Shown: positions 40,951-48,924 of the stretch, piece by piece
Position numbering within the stretch: position 1 is the stretch's first letter
How the letters are laid out: each line of letters begins with the position of its first letter
Origin: Prochlorococcus sp. AG-409-M05
GTDB taxonomy: Bacteria; Cyanobacteriota; Cyanobacteriia; PCC-6307; Cyanobiaceae
Assembly: GCA_003215435.1 (NCBI GenBank)
Contig: QCKJ01000003.1
Location: 186,001 to 250,000, forward strand
DNA length: 64,000 nucleotides
Direction of reading: 5' to 3'
Translations under genes and position numbers: made by a program
The notes under the pieces: generated by a model
Database searches by the model: none
Told to the model about the DNA's origin: nothing
The model's input: the letters and a program-made list of their open reading frames with translations, nothing else

Positions 40951-41865
40951 TTAGCTGGTTTCATTTAATTTCTTTTCTAAAAGGCAGTCTTTTAGACCTG
41001 ATTGATAGTCGGGGTGCAGTAATGAATAACCAAGTGATTTACAAAGTAGATGATTACTGACTCGCCTATTTTCTTGCCAAAAGGATAGAGCCATGGGACT
41101 CATTGTTTTTGATGCAACATCGAAGTGTTCTGTAGCAGGGATTTCTCGCCCTAACAATTCTGCTGCATATCGAAGAACTTCAGTATTTTCAGTGGGCATA
41201 TTATCTGCGATATTTATTATTCCTGGAAATTCTCCTTCTGCTGCTTTGTGGATTATGTGCAAAATTGCTCCGGCTATATCGTCAACATGAATTCTTGAAA
41301 ATATCTGTCCAGGCTTATATACCATTTTATTTTTCCCTTTACTAATACTTTCAAGGGCTGATCTGCCAGGACCATATATGCCTGGTAATCGCAGTATTTG
41401 TACAGGAAGTCCAGAAGTCTGCCAAGCTTTTTCACACGCTAATCTTCGCTGACTGCGAGGTTGCTGAGGTTGAGGAAGGTCGCTTTCTTTTGCCCACTCT
41501 CCTTTGCAATCTCCATAAACCCCTGTTGTAGAGAGATATCCTACCCATTTTGGGTTGATTTCCTGGAGCGTTTTGTTGAGATATTTCAGTACTGGATCTT
41601 CGCCATTTTCGGCAGGCGGTATAGAGCTAATAACGTGGGTAATTCCTTTTAGTACTTCTGTTGCTGGTAATTGCGGGGTATTTGAATTGCTATTAAAAAC
41701 AATGTCAGCACCAGGGGAATCGATTTTTCTCCGGCTGCATAACGTTTTGGTGCCAAGAGCCCTTATCAGGCTAGCTATGTGCTGACCACTAAAACCTCCC
41801 CCCAGAACAAGAAGCTTTGACCCACTTGGAAGAGGCTTGCATTTTTCAATAAGAGCATTTAGCAT
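40951..41865 (-). CDS. NAD(P)-dependent epimerase/short-chain dehydrogenase-like protein
   Basis: An extended-SDR-type Rossmann protein. LLVLGGGFSGQHIASLIRALG binds the dinucleotide; then YLSTTGVYGDCKGEW carries the SDR Ser/Tyr region, and ILRLPGIYGPGRSALE and FSRIHVDDIAGAILHII are typical of NAD-dependent epimerases. The usual YxxxK is not clear, since the region reads QRRLACEKAW. I chose the ATG at 41865 (MLNALIEKC) over one 17 codons upstream, giving 304 residues. Substrate unknown. Confidence 0.82.
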   Translation of the reverse strand: MLNALIEKCKPLPSGSKLLVLGGGFSGQHIASLIRALGTKTLCSRRKIDSPGADIVFNSNSNTPQLPATEVLKGITHVISSIPPAENGEDPVLKYLNKTLQEINPKWVGYLSTTGVYGDCKGEWAKESDLPQPQQPRSQRRLACEKAWQTSGLPVQILRLPGIYGPGRSALESISKGKNKMVYKPGQIFSRIHVDDIAGAILHIIHKAAEGEFPGIINIADNMPTENTEVLRYAAELLGREIPATEHFDVASKTMSPMALSFWQENRRVSNHLLCKSLGYSLLHPDYQSGLKDCLLEKKLNETS

Positions 41866-41976
41866 CAGTACAAATGTATTACTAAGGTGTTTCTCATGGT
41901 TTGTTCGTCTTTGCAAAGGCCTGTTTTCTCAGACAATTGTCTGACTAAGTCGGTTCCTTTTCGGGAGAGACGCGAG

Positions 41977-42117
41977 ATGCAGGTAGGAAGTCACTTTCGG
42001 GTTTTCTTAGTTTTGTCTTCTATTATTTTTGCATTGCTATTAGCTCCTGAAACGCCTCATGAACAGGCATCTATATGTCAAAACCATAATTCTATTGCTG
42101 CATGTCTAGTTTGGTAA
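41977..42117 (+). CDS. Small secreted or anchored protein with two cysteines
   Basis: A 46-residue reading from ATG 41977, preceded by GGGAGAG. It has one hydrophobic segment (FLVLSSIIFALLLAP) followed by a short tail ICQNHNSIAACLVW with two Cys ten residues apart. I have an impression of similar tails ending in Cys-x-Val-Trp in other marine cyanobacterial small proteins, but cannot verify it. The frame can be extended 30 codons upstream, but that part is not hydrophobic and lacks a ribosome-binding site. Its stop is four bases from the convergent HNH gene. Confidence 0.5.
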   Translation: MQVGSHFRVFLVLSSIIFALLLAPETPHEQASICQNHNSIAACLVW

Positions 42118-42121
42118 GAAC

Positions 42122-42553
42122 TTATGCAGCCTGAATAGCCCAGTCTTGATCATTGTTGTTGGATTTGTTTGTTTTTGCTTTTATTTGTTGTTTCAACTCA
42201 CTTTTGGAATTTGGTTTCACCCATTGCAGCAGTCTCATCGCAAGCCGCAGATCACCATCAAGCCATGCTCTGATTGCCATAGCCCGCCGCGGGTCATAGA
42301 AACGTTGTCTTCTATACCAATCAAAAACATCAGTATTTGATTTGTGTCCATTGCAGGATAAGCAAGCAGGAACACAATTTTCAGTGATACTTAGCCCTCC
42401 ACGACTAAGTGGTAAAACATGATCAATAGATTCAGATGTCTTACCACAATAGATACAACTTTTCCCTGTAACGGTATGTAGTGATTGACGCCATCGGCGG
42501 ACACGTGATTTTGGGCAGAGATCTTCAAGAAAAACTCCATCCCGGTAGTGCAT
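42122..42553 (-). CDS. HNH endonuclease-family protein
   Basis: 143 residues with the HNH zinc fold: CIYCGKTSESIDHVLPLSRGG (shown in part: CIYCG, then IDHVLPLSRGG) followed by CVPACLSCNGHKSN. The His of IDHV, the central Asn and the last His/Asn give H-N-N, and four Cys form the metal-binding pairs. HNH domains nick or cut nucleic acid. The C-terminal 60 residues are basic and helical. It is divergent from the SNF2-type helicase across about 190 bases. Stand-alone HNH proteins of this type occur in many cyanobacteria; the biological role is unknown. Confidence 0.85.
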   Translation of the reverse strand: MHYRDGVFLEDLCPKSRVRRWRQSLHTVTGKSCIYCGKTSESIDHVLPLSRGGLSITENCVPACLSCNGHKSNTDVFDWYRRQRFYDPRRAMAIRAWLDGDLRLAMRLLQWVKPNSKSELKQQIKAKTNKSNNNDQDWAIQAA

Positions 42554-42566
42554 CCGAGCCCCTCGT

Positions 42567-42770
42567 TTGAACGCAGTTTGCCGCTATTTACCTTTCAGTC
42601 AATGTTTCGTAAATCGACTTATTTTCTTTTTGGTGCTTTTTTTAGTGGCAATTTATATTCATGGTCTTGCGACTCATATAGATAATCGTAAATTAGAAAT
42701 TCTCGCGATCCAGAACTTACGGTTCATTCTTCTTCCGGATGTTTTTTGGGTATTACATCCACTGGCCTAA
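42567..42770 (+). CDS. Possible small membrane protein (uncertain)
   Basis: A 67-residue frame between the divergent HNH and SNF2 genes. The central part LIFFLVLFLVAIYIHG is a plausible membrane helix, followed by a charged stretch THIDNRKLEILAIQNL. It runs 25 bases into the SNF2 gene in another frame. No family recognised and no clear ribosome-binding site; it may be chance. Confidence 0.3.
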   Translation: MNAVCRYLPFSQCFVNRLIFFLVLFLVAIYIHGLATHIDNRKLEILAIQNLRFILLPDVFWVLHPLA

Positions 42771-44317
42771 TAAAAGTTTCTTTTCCATTCGATGAGGTTA
42801 CCAATGCGCAGCTTAGAAAGATAAGGCCTAGAGGCACGTTTCGAGGCATTGCCAAAGGATGGGAGTTTCCTCTTTTAGCGGCTAAAGCCCTGCAAGACGA
42901 ACTGGGCACACGGTTTTTAATTAAAAATGATTTTGCTCAGTGGCTGGAGTGGATTCAGAAGCCTTTACCGCCACTACCTCCACATAAGGACTTATTAAAA
43001 AAAGCGGATTTGCATGTCGAGATAGCTGATGGCCGTATGCCATTGCCTCACCAACGCTCTGGTGCTTCTTGGTTATTAGCGCGACGTGGGGCGGTACTTG
43101 CAGATGAAATGGGACTTGGGAAGACCTTGACGTCTCTATTGGCTGCTCGTGCTATGGCTAGATGTTGTGATGTTCGTGTAATTGTTTTGGCCCCAATGGG
43201 ATTGCACTCTCATTGGCAAAGAGAAGCTAAAACAATTCATTTACCAATAACTTTGCATAGTTGGGCCAGCATTCCTAGTCAATTAGTTACTACTGGTTTT
43301 CTTTTGATAGTTGATGAGGCGCATTTTGCTCAATCTATTCAAGCGAAGCGCACAAAGTCATTACTACGTTTAGCAAGGCATCCGCGTTTACGTGCTATTT
43401 GGATGCTTACTGGAACACCTATGAAGAATGGCAGACCTATTCAGTTATATCCTCTGCTTGCTGCTATTGATCACCCACTTGCAAAAAATCAAAATGAGTT
43501 TGAAGAAAGATTTTGTAATCCAATACTTAATCGGCGAGGCAAATCTACTTATTCAAATAATAAAGATTCGTCTAATTTGGTTGAGTTAAGAAGGCTAACT
43601 AGTTCTATAATTTTACACCGTAAGAAGAACTTATTAGGATTACCTCCAAAGACTAGACATGAATATAATTTAGAGTTGTTACCTTTAGAAGCCACTGGAT
43701 TTAACCATAGACTTAAAATTGTTATCGATGATTATCGATCTCGCGCTGCGAGAGGGTTTGTTAATGCTGATACGGAAGCTTTAGTTTATCTAACAGCATT
43801 GCGTAGAATAGCCTCTGAATTTAAATTGCCTGCAGTAGCAAAATTATTAACTAAATTGCTTGATAAAGGGGAATCTATAGTCGTATTTAGTAGTTATGTC
43901 CAGCCACTTTCATTAATGCATGAGAGCCTAGGAGGTGATTTATTAACTGGGCAACAAACGATAAAACAAAGAGAGATTTCTGTAGAACGATTTCAGAAAG
44001 GCATCAATAAACTACTACTTGCAACTTATAATTCTGGGGGATATGGGCTGACATTACATCGTGCGCGACATGTAGTGCTCCTTGAACGACCTTGGACTCC
44101 TGGTGATGTGGAGCAAGCCGAAGACAGGTGTCATCGCTTGGGCATGAAAGGAAGATTAGTTAGTCATTGGTTTAAGTTGGGGTTTGCTGATGAATTGGTT
44201 GATTCTTTATTGTTAGACAAAGCCAAGCGGATAGAGGTTCTATTAGGTAGACGAAAAGTTCAATTTGAAAATCAATCATTGTCTATCATGATGAAACGTT
44301 GTTTGCAATTATTCTGA
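42746..44317 (+). CDS. SNF2-family helicase with HARP-like N-terminus
   Basis: A 523-residue SNF2-type DNA-dependent ATPase. Motif I ADEMGLGKT (residues 119-127), motif II DEAH (190-193), motif III MLTGTPMKN, and motif VI QAEDRCHRLGMKGRL are present. Residues 8-50 (VSFPFDEVTNAQLRKI... GWEFPLLAAKALQ) resemble the HARP segment of SMARCAL1, which rewinds DNA at forks; this likeness is by eye. The only usable start is TTG at 42746, close to the conserved region. It lies opposite the HNH gene, and its 3' end overlaps the convergent lipoprotein gene by 46 bases. Annealing-helicase function is an inference. Confidence 0.88.
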   Translation: MGITSTGLIKVSFPFDEVTNAQLRKIRPRGTFRGIAKGWEFPLLAAKALQDELGTRFLIKNDFAQWLEWIQKPLPPLPPHKDLLKKADLHVEIADGRMPLPHQRSGASWLLARRGAVLADEMGLGKTLTSLLAARAMARCCDVRVIVLAPMGLHSHWQREAKTIHLPITLHSWASIPSQLVTTGFLLIVDEAHFAQSIQAKRTKSLLRLARHPRLRAIWMLTGTPMKNGRPIQLYPLLAAIDHPLAKNQNEFEERFCNPILNRRGKSTYSNNKDSSNLVELRRLTSSIILHRKKNLLGLPPKTRHEYNLELLPLEATGFNHRLKIVIDDYRSRAARGFVNADTEALVYLTALRRIASEFKLPAVAKLLTKLLDKGESIVVFSSYVQPLSLMHESLGGDLLTGQQTIKQREISVERFQKGINKLLLATYNSGGYGLTLHRARHVVLLERPWTPGDVEQAEDRCHRLGMKGRLVSHWFKLGFADELVDSLLLDKAKRIEVLLGRRKVQFENQSLSIMMKRCLQLF

Positions 44318-44682
44318 CGTATTTTTAATTCATCATGAATTAGAGAACCGTTTGCATTTTCTTCGTTATTGATCAATTCAATTGCTCTTGCGACATCTTT
44401 ACAAGCCAGCTCAGCTTTTCCCATTAAAAGATAAATAATAGATCTGTTATTAAGAGCTTTTGGTAAGTCTTTCCCATGGATAATATGCTGATTACAGTTT
44501 TCTAGGCTGTTTTGAAGAGATTTTAAATTTAAATCTTCTAAACAAACCTTGTCAGGTGGGTTTCGCTCGAGCGCTATCTCTGAGGAAGTATCACTACACC
44601 CAACAACAGATAGTGAAAGAAGCAATGTCGCAATCTTTACTATTCCGAATGAAGGTTCAATATGTATAGCGGTCTTCTGCAC
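44272..44682 (-). CDS. Putative lipoprotein with TPR-like helices
   Basis: 136 residues. A hydrophobic signal ends in a lipobox, LSVVGC, near residue 29, so the mature protein is probably lipid-anchored. The rest (QNSLENCNQHIIHGKDLPKALNNRSIIYLLMGKAELACKDVARAIEL in shortened form) resembles one to two tetratricopeptide-type helical pairs and has four more Cys. Function unknown. Its 5' end overlaps the upstream DUF6554-like gene by 26 bases, and its 3' end runs 46 bases into the convergent helicase gene. Confidence 0.72.
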   Translation of the reverse strand: MQKTAIHIEPSFGIVKIATLLLSLSVVGCSDTSSEIALERNPPDKVCLEDLNLKSLQNSLENCNQHIIHGKDLPKALNNRSIIYLLMGKAELACKDVARAIELINNEENANGSLIHDELKIRQNNCKQRFIMIDND

Positions 44683-45058
44683 TGGCTTGCGTTGTTGGTT
44701 CTGGCGTCAGCGTTTCTTCCAATTCCTTTTTTTTGCCACTCCCAAATAGGTCACCAATAAATCTTCCACAGTCAGGGTATTTATCTGGTTCTTGAACAAC
44801 TGCTTCTGTAATCATGACTGCAGCATGCTTGGGCGAAGTTTTAAACATGCTGTTCGACTGACGCTTAAGCAGTGCATATGATGCTTTCCAGCTGACTTCA
44901 TGATGGTTGCCGTTGCTTCGCATATAACAATAAACTTTTGCTCCTTTACCACCTTGGGTATTTAATTCTGCTGATTCAGAAGCTGGAGGACGGAAGCTAA
45001 GTCCTACGCTGCTTATCAAAGCCAAAGTGAGCGCTGTTTGATATCGGTGCTTGAACAT
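44657..45058 (-). CDS. Secreted protein, DUF6554-like
   Basis: 133 residues with a signal peptide (residues 8-22) and a compact domain containing KVYCYMRSNGNHHEVSWKAS, LLKRQSNSMFKTSPKHAAVMI and EPDKYPDCGRFIGDLFG. This pattern looks like the cyanobacteria-restricted family DUF6554; the assignment is from memory. Two Cys (in YCYM and DCGRF) could pair. The C-terminal 25 residues are low-complexity. It is followed by an overlapping lipoprotein gene, which suggests joint expression in the cell envelope. Confidence 0.75.
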   Translation of the reverse strand: MFKHRYQTALTLALISSVGLSFRPPASESAELNTQGGKGAKVYCYMRSNGNHHEVSWKASYALLKRQSNSMFKTSPKHAAVMITEAVVQEPDKYPDCGRFIGDLFGSGKKKELEETLTPEPTTQASAEDRYTY

Positions 45059-45398
45059 GATTTAGCAATATACAATCTTCGCTTAAATTATCTATTTATT
45101 TTTGTCTGTCCAGACTTGATTGAACCTTTGTTAGGCCTTGCGATTTAGAAAGTCAAGACAAGTCCCCTTTGGATATATCAACTTTAGGCTGACGTCAGCT
45201 TGTTTTGGCATACCTGAACTGTTAATAGGATTATTTGAGGCTGACTACGTTGAGAGCTTTTAATTCATTGTGTGCCCACTAAGTCAAAACCTTTGTTCAC
45301 CAATTTCGGATATAGAGAAGTAACTTCTTTTTTTTCAATTAAGACTTGAAGATTTCATTTGGATGTGTTGTTATCAGTGTAAGTAAATTTGCCTGACC
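45059..45398. other. Gene-free stretch with a 12-base palindrome
   Basis: 340 bases between the divergent DUF6554-like gene and a small coiled-coil gene. No frame over about 25 codons stands out on either strand. The one striking element is GCTGACGTCAGC at 45188-45199, a perfect palindrome that could be an operator. Promoters for both flanking genes must lie here, but I cannot place them. Confidence 0.5.
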
Positions 45399-45677
45399 AT
45401 GTCCTCTTCTTGTTCGTTTCGAATTACTCGGACTGCAGAAGATCTTGCGCAAACGATTACCGCCTTGTCTCAGCGATTGGTAAAGTTGGAGCAGCGTCAA
45501 GAAGCACTAGAGCTCCAGTTGGGATCAAATCATCAAGAACCGCCAGCTGAGGAAATAGCAATGCTTGATGGTGTAGAGCAATTGCTCAGGGAGTGCCAAG
45601 AGCTTCTAGATAATTCCCAGCAAATTGAAGAGTCCGAGCAGTCCTGGAACCAGGAATCAGACAATCTTGCTGCTTGA
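45399..45677 (+). CDS. Small coiled-coil protein, unknown function
   Basis: A 92-residue acidic protein. After a polar leader, TAEDLAQTITALSQRLVKLEQRQEALELQL (split: TAEDLAQTITALSQRL and VKLEQRQEALELQL) shows heptad spacing of Leu/Ile, suggesting a coiled coil. A second helix with VEQLLRECQELLDNSQQIEE follows a Pro/Glu linker. No enzyme motif and no membrane segment. I do not recognise the family. The ATG is clear, though no strong ribosome-binding site precedes it. Confidence 0.68.
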   Translation: MSSSCSFRITRTAEDLAQTITALSQRLVKLEQRQEALELQLGSNHQEPPAEEIAMLDGVEQLLRECQELLDNSQQIEESEQSWNQESDNLAA

Positions 45678-46051
45678 GTCTGCATCGCTAGTCAATAGAT
45701 AAAAACTTCGCTATTACTCCCCTTTCTTTTTAGGCGGTATGGCCTTTGAGCTGCTCATGTATCCCAACTAGCGTCCTTTTCTGAAGTGCCCGCACCATTT
45801 TTAGAGGCAGAGATCAATTGGAGCAATACAAATTGACTGGAGAACTTGCTTTTGTAAGTGATGAAAAATTAGGTTAGAGAACCTTTGATTATGGATCGTT
45901 GATATATGAGGTAACCATGAAGAGATAGGACTTTTAGGAATTAATCTTTGATTTACTTTGTTAAATCATATTTTTAGGGCTGATGCTATATTGTATTATT
46001 GAAGAACATTCACGTTAAGCTTTAAAAGATAGAGCTTATTTAAAAGTAGTT
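45678..46051. other. Gene-free stretch, possible RNA or regulatory DNA
   Basis: 374 bases full of stops in every frame on both strands. T-rich near its left side (about 45725-45735), perhaps the end of the preceding transcript. AT-rich elements near 45985-46000 (TATATTGTATTA) could be part of a promoter for the next gene. I see no tRNA fold and none of the short RNA motifs I know from Prochlorococcus. Confidence 0.4.
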
Positions 46052-46273
46052 TTGACATCTACAATTCTGAACAACCTTTCTAAAATCAATGCTCCTTCAA
46101 ATAAACGTGAAGTTTATTTGAAGGCAGCCATCAATTTTTTTGCTACTGCTTCTGAGAGTGCCAAGGAAGGAGATTTACAAAGAGCTGGTGCATTAATCTT
46201 GAAAGCACTCGACCAGGAAAGAAGAGCAGGGTTGGGAGGCATTCAAGTTTTACAATTAATTAAAACTCAATAA
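46052..46273 (+). CDS. Small helical protein, unknown function
   Basis: 73 residues starting at TTG 46052, with no ATG available nearby. The core KAAINFFATASESAKEGDLQ and ALILKALDQERRAGLGGIQV predicts two or three helices. Composition is normal for a coding region. It precedes the tRNA-Gly gene, which lies on the other strand. I do not recognise a family. Confidence 0.6.
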   Translation: MTSTILNNLSKINAPSNKREVYLKAAINFFATASESAKEGDLQRAGALILKALDQERRAGLGGIQVLQLIKTQ

Positions 46274-46379
46274 TCTTTTCAACCATTTTTGCTTGATCTT
46301 TTTACTCGAATATCATTAATTTGCTTTGACTAAGTATAATTATATATCTATTAATATGAATATCTCATACTCTAAAGTA

Positions 46380-46451
46380 AGCGGGTGACCGGACTCGAAC
46401 CGGCGACGTTCAGCTTGGGAAGCTGACATTCTACCACTGAATTACACCCGC
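46380..46451 (-). tRNA. tRNA-Gly(CCC)
   Basis: The minus strand folds as a cloverleaf. The acceptor stem is GCGGGTG (46445-46451) with CACCCGC (46381-46387). The anticodon arm TCAGC-TTCCCAA-GCTGA puts CCC at positions 34-36, reading GGG. The T arm has the standard GGTTCGAGTCC. Discriminator is U as in other glycine tRNAs, and the CCA end is not encoded. Confidence 0.95.
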
Positions 46452-46499
46452 ATTTAATATGATGCTAGTTTTGCATTTGTTTGATTTTAGTATAAAACT

Positions 46500-47648
46500 T
46501 TAATTTAAAACTTTACTTGCTGCTGCAACCCCCTCGCCTAGTTCTGACCTTAATAAACTAAGAGAGTGCAGGGTTGATTCTATTGCAGCTATAGCTGAAA
46601 GAATATCACGATCATTTACAAATCCAAGGTGACCAATACGAAAAATTTTCCCTTTGAGATGATCTTGACCTCCTGCTAAAAGAATATCAAATCTTTCACG
46701 AACGGCTTTTCTTAGTTCCTCAGCATCAATACCTTGAGTTGTTACTGCTGTGATAGCTGGACTTCCACAACTCTCTTCTGCATATAGATTCAAGCCCATG
46801 GCTTTTATGCCTGCTTGCGTGGCTGCACGGTGCCTAGAATGTCTAGAAAAAATAGCTTCTAGCCCTTCAGCTTGCATCATTTCGAGAGATTTTTCTAAGC
46901 CAAAATATAGATTGACACCAGGAGTAAATGGGTTGCTATTTTTTAGTGAAGCTTTTTGATATTGTGCAAGGTCTAAATAAAATTTGGGTAAGTTTGAAGT
47001 TTGGTTAGCTTTCCAGGCTCGTTGACTCATGGCAACGAAACTTAGTCCTGGAGGTAGCATGTAACCTTTTTGTGAACCTGAAGCTACAACATCTAATCCC
47101 CATTGATCCATAGGGACATTGCACGCTCCCAAGCTGGTTACACAATCTGCAATTATTAATGCATGTCCGTGTGCTTGAACATATTTACTTATAGTCTCTA
47201 AATCATTAATAACACCAGTAGATGTTTCGGAATGAGTGAGAATAATTGCTTTAATTTCTTTTTTATCATCATCTTCTAAAATTGTCCTAAATCTCTCTGG
47301 ATTAAGGGGCTTTCCCCACTCCTCTTTGATGACTTCTACATTTAGTTGGTAAGCTTTCGCAACTTTTACCCAACGTTCTCCGAATTTTCCGTTATCCCCG
47401 CATATGACTTTGTCACCTTTGCTTAGGGTGTTGATTATTCCTGCTTCCATAGCAGCTGTTCCACTACCAGTAATCACCAAGACATCATCTGTTGTTTGAT
47501 GTAGCCACCGAAGCTGCTCTGTGGTGCGTTTGACAATTTCTTGGAATTCTTTGCTGCGATGCCCTATAGGGTGGCTTCCAATGGCTTTTAATACTGTTTC
47601 TGGTACAGGAGTTGGACCAGGGATCATTAGGGTGAGTTTCTCTTTCAC
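46500..47648 (-). CDS. Class V aminotransferase (alanine/serine-glyoxylate type)
   Basis: PLP-dependent aminotransferase of the alanine-glyoxylate / serine-pyruvate group, 382 residues. MIPGPTPVPETVLKAIGSHPIGHRSKEF and ITGSGTAAMEAGI form the N-terminal part. The PLP lysine is in SGSQKGYMLPPGLSF. FRIGHLGFVNDRDILSAIAA is the typical C-terminus. It probably serves photorespiratory glyoxylate disposal; older cyanobacterial annotations call it the soluble hydrogenase small subunit, which the sequence does not support. Divergent from cbiD. Confidence 0.93.
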   Translation of the reverse strand: MKEKLTLMIPGPTPVPETVLKAIGSHPIGHRSKEFQEIVKRTTEQLRWLHQTTDDVLVITGSGTAAMEAGIINTLSKGDKVICGDNGKFGERWVKVAKAYQLNVEVIKEEWGKPLNPERFRTILEDDDKKEIKAIILTHSETSTGVINDLETISKYVQAHGHALIIADCVTSLGACNVPMDQWGLDVVASGSQKGYMLPPGLSFVAMSQRAWKANQTSNLPKFYLDLAQYQKASLKNSNPFTPGVNLYFGLEKSLEMMQAEGLEAIFSRHSRHRAATQAGIKAMGLNLYAEESCGSPAITAVTTQGIDAEELRKAVRERFDILLAGGQDHLKGKIFRIGHLGFVNDRDILSAIAAIESTLHSLSLLRSELGEGVAAASKVLN

Positions 47649-47694
47649 AGTCTTTTGAACAAGACTTACTCATCCTAAAAAACCACCTAGTTAG

Positions 47695-48867
47695 ATTTTC
47701 GATATCGACGACATTTGCTCTACTTCGAATGGCTTCACCCTCCCAGTTTGGGTTACAGGTGCAGCTTTAGCTGCAACTAAAACCCTTCTTAGGCAAGACT
47801 TTGAATCAGTTCAGCATCTTGAATTACCTAATAGTAAAAAAATTCTTGATGTTTCTATTGTCTCTTCCGCTTTACTCAATGGTGGGAATCAAGCTCTCGC
47901 AATTACTAAGTGTGACCCTGGTAGGGGACTAGATCTAACAAGAGGTTTAGAAGTATGGATTCTTGTCCAATGGACAAAGCAAGTTTTAAGAGATGATGAT
48001 TTGGACCAAGATTCTTGGATCAAGATTTTGGGAGGACAAGGTGTTGGTCGAATCGGCGTTACGGGGAATATTTCTATATCTCAATTTGCTCAGGATCTTC
48101 TGAAATTTAATTTGCGCCGCCTAGTCCCAGAAGGTAAATCTTTGCTCCTTGAAGTGGTTTTTCCTCGGGGTAAAGATTTGGCTCTACGGACTAGTAATGA
48201 ATCTTTTGGAGTAGTAGATGGTTTAGCGCTAATTGGGACTCAAGCGGAGGTTCAAATCAGTGCATCTCCAGAACAGTTAAATCAGACGTTAAGTGCTCTG
48301 AAAGAAATATGTTCAAATCCAGGTTTTCAGGGAGAAATTATTTTTGTTATAGGTGAGAACGGTTTTGATCTTGTCAGGCAATTAGGAATTGCATGCTGTC
48401 CAATTTTAAAAATAGGGAATTGGCTTGGCCCCCTTTTGGTTGCAGCAGCAGAAGCTGGTGTTAAGAGACTTCTTTTATTTGGCTATCACGGCAAATTAGT
48501 TAAGGTTGCAGGTGGAATTTTCCATACGCATCATCATTTAGCGGATGGACGCTTAGAAGTGTTAACGGCTCTAGCAGTGCAAGAGGGATTGCCATTGAAT
48601 TTAATTAGGCAACTAAGTGAAGCTGAAACCGTAGACCAAGCTTTTCAAAGTTTGGAACTTGTTGATTCAACTGCAGCAGAAAGGCTTTGGTACAAGATGG
48701 CTCTTTCAATTGAAAAACAAAGTGCGGCGTATATTGCTCGTTATGGGGCTTGGCACATAGAGATTGGTTCGGCTTTATTTGATCGCAAAAGGTCTCTGAG
48801 GTGTCTTGGTCCTATTGGATCTCAACATTTGATTCGTTATGGGTTAAAGGTTAAGGATACTTTTTGA
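47695..48867 (+). CDS. cbiD: Cobalt-precorrin-5B C1-methyltransferase
   Basis: Methyltransferase of the anaerobic cobalamin (here pseudocobalamin) pathway. SNGFTLPVWVTGAALAATK opens the family domain; ITKCDPGRGLDLTRG, KILGGQGVGRIGVTG, NGFDLVRQLGI, IGNWLGPLLVAAAEAGVKRLLL (split) and GIFHTHHHLADGR follow. The frame opens after TAG at 47692-47694, and no ATG, GTG or TTG occurs in it until TTG at 48001, which would delete about 100 conserved residues. The start is therefore probably one of ATT 47695, ATC 47704 or ATT 47713, giving 384-390 residues, the usual length. The coordinates give the longest option. Confidence 0.88.
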   Translation: MFDIDDICSTSNGFTLPVWVTGAALAATKTLLRQDFESVQHLELPNSKKILDVSIVSSALLNGGNQALAITKCDPGRGLDLTRGLEVWILVQWTKQVLRDDDLDQDSWIKILGGQGVGRIGVTGNISISQFAQDLLKFNLRRLVPEGKSLLLEVVFPRGKDLALRTSNESFGVVDGLALIGTQAEVQISASPEQLNQTLSALKEICSNPGFQGEIIFVIGENGFDLVRQLGIACCPILKIGNWLGPLLVAAAEAGVKRLLLFGYHGKLVKVAGGIFHTHHHLADGRLEVLTALAVQEGLPLNLIRQLSEAETVDQAFQSLELVDSTAAERLWYKMALSIEKQSAAYIARYGAWHIEIGSALFDRKRSLRCLGPIGSQHLIRYGLKVKDTF

Positions 48868-48877
48868 CCTTTTCTCT

Positions 48878-48907
48878 ACCCTGGAGTGAGTCTCCAGGGT
48901 TTCTTCA
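48878..48907 (+). terminator. Intrinsic terminator after cbiD
   Basis: Perfect 9-base inverted repeat ACCCTGGAG (48878-48886), loop TGAGT, CTCCAGGGT (48892-48900), then TTTCTTC. It is placed 11 bases after the cbiD stop. The short T tract is broken by C, so efficiency may be moderate. It also excludes an upstream guaA start at 48886, which would fall in the stem. Confidence 0.75.
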
Positions 48908-48924
48908 ATAGAGCTTTTGTTTAT

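Noticed and set aside
48886-48924. N-terminal extension of GuaA
   Set aside because: The upstream start falls in the stem of the cbiD terminator and the added residues are not conserved.
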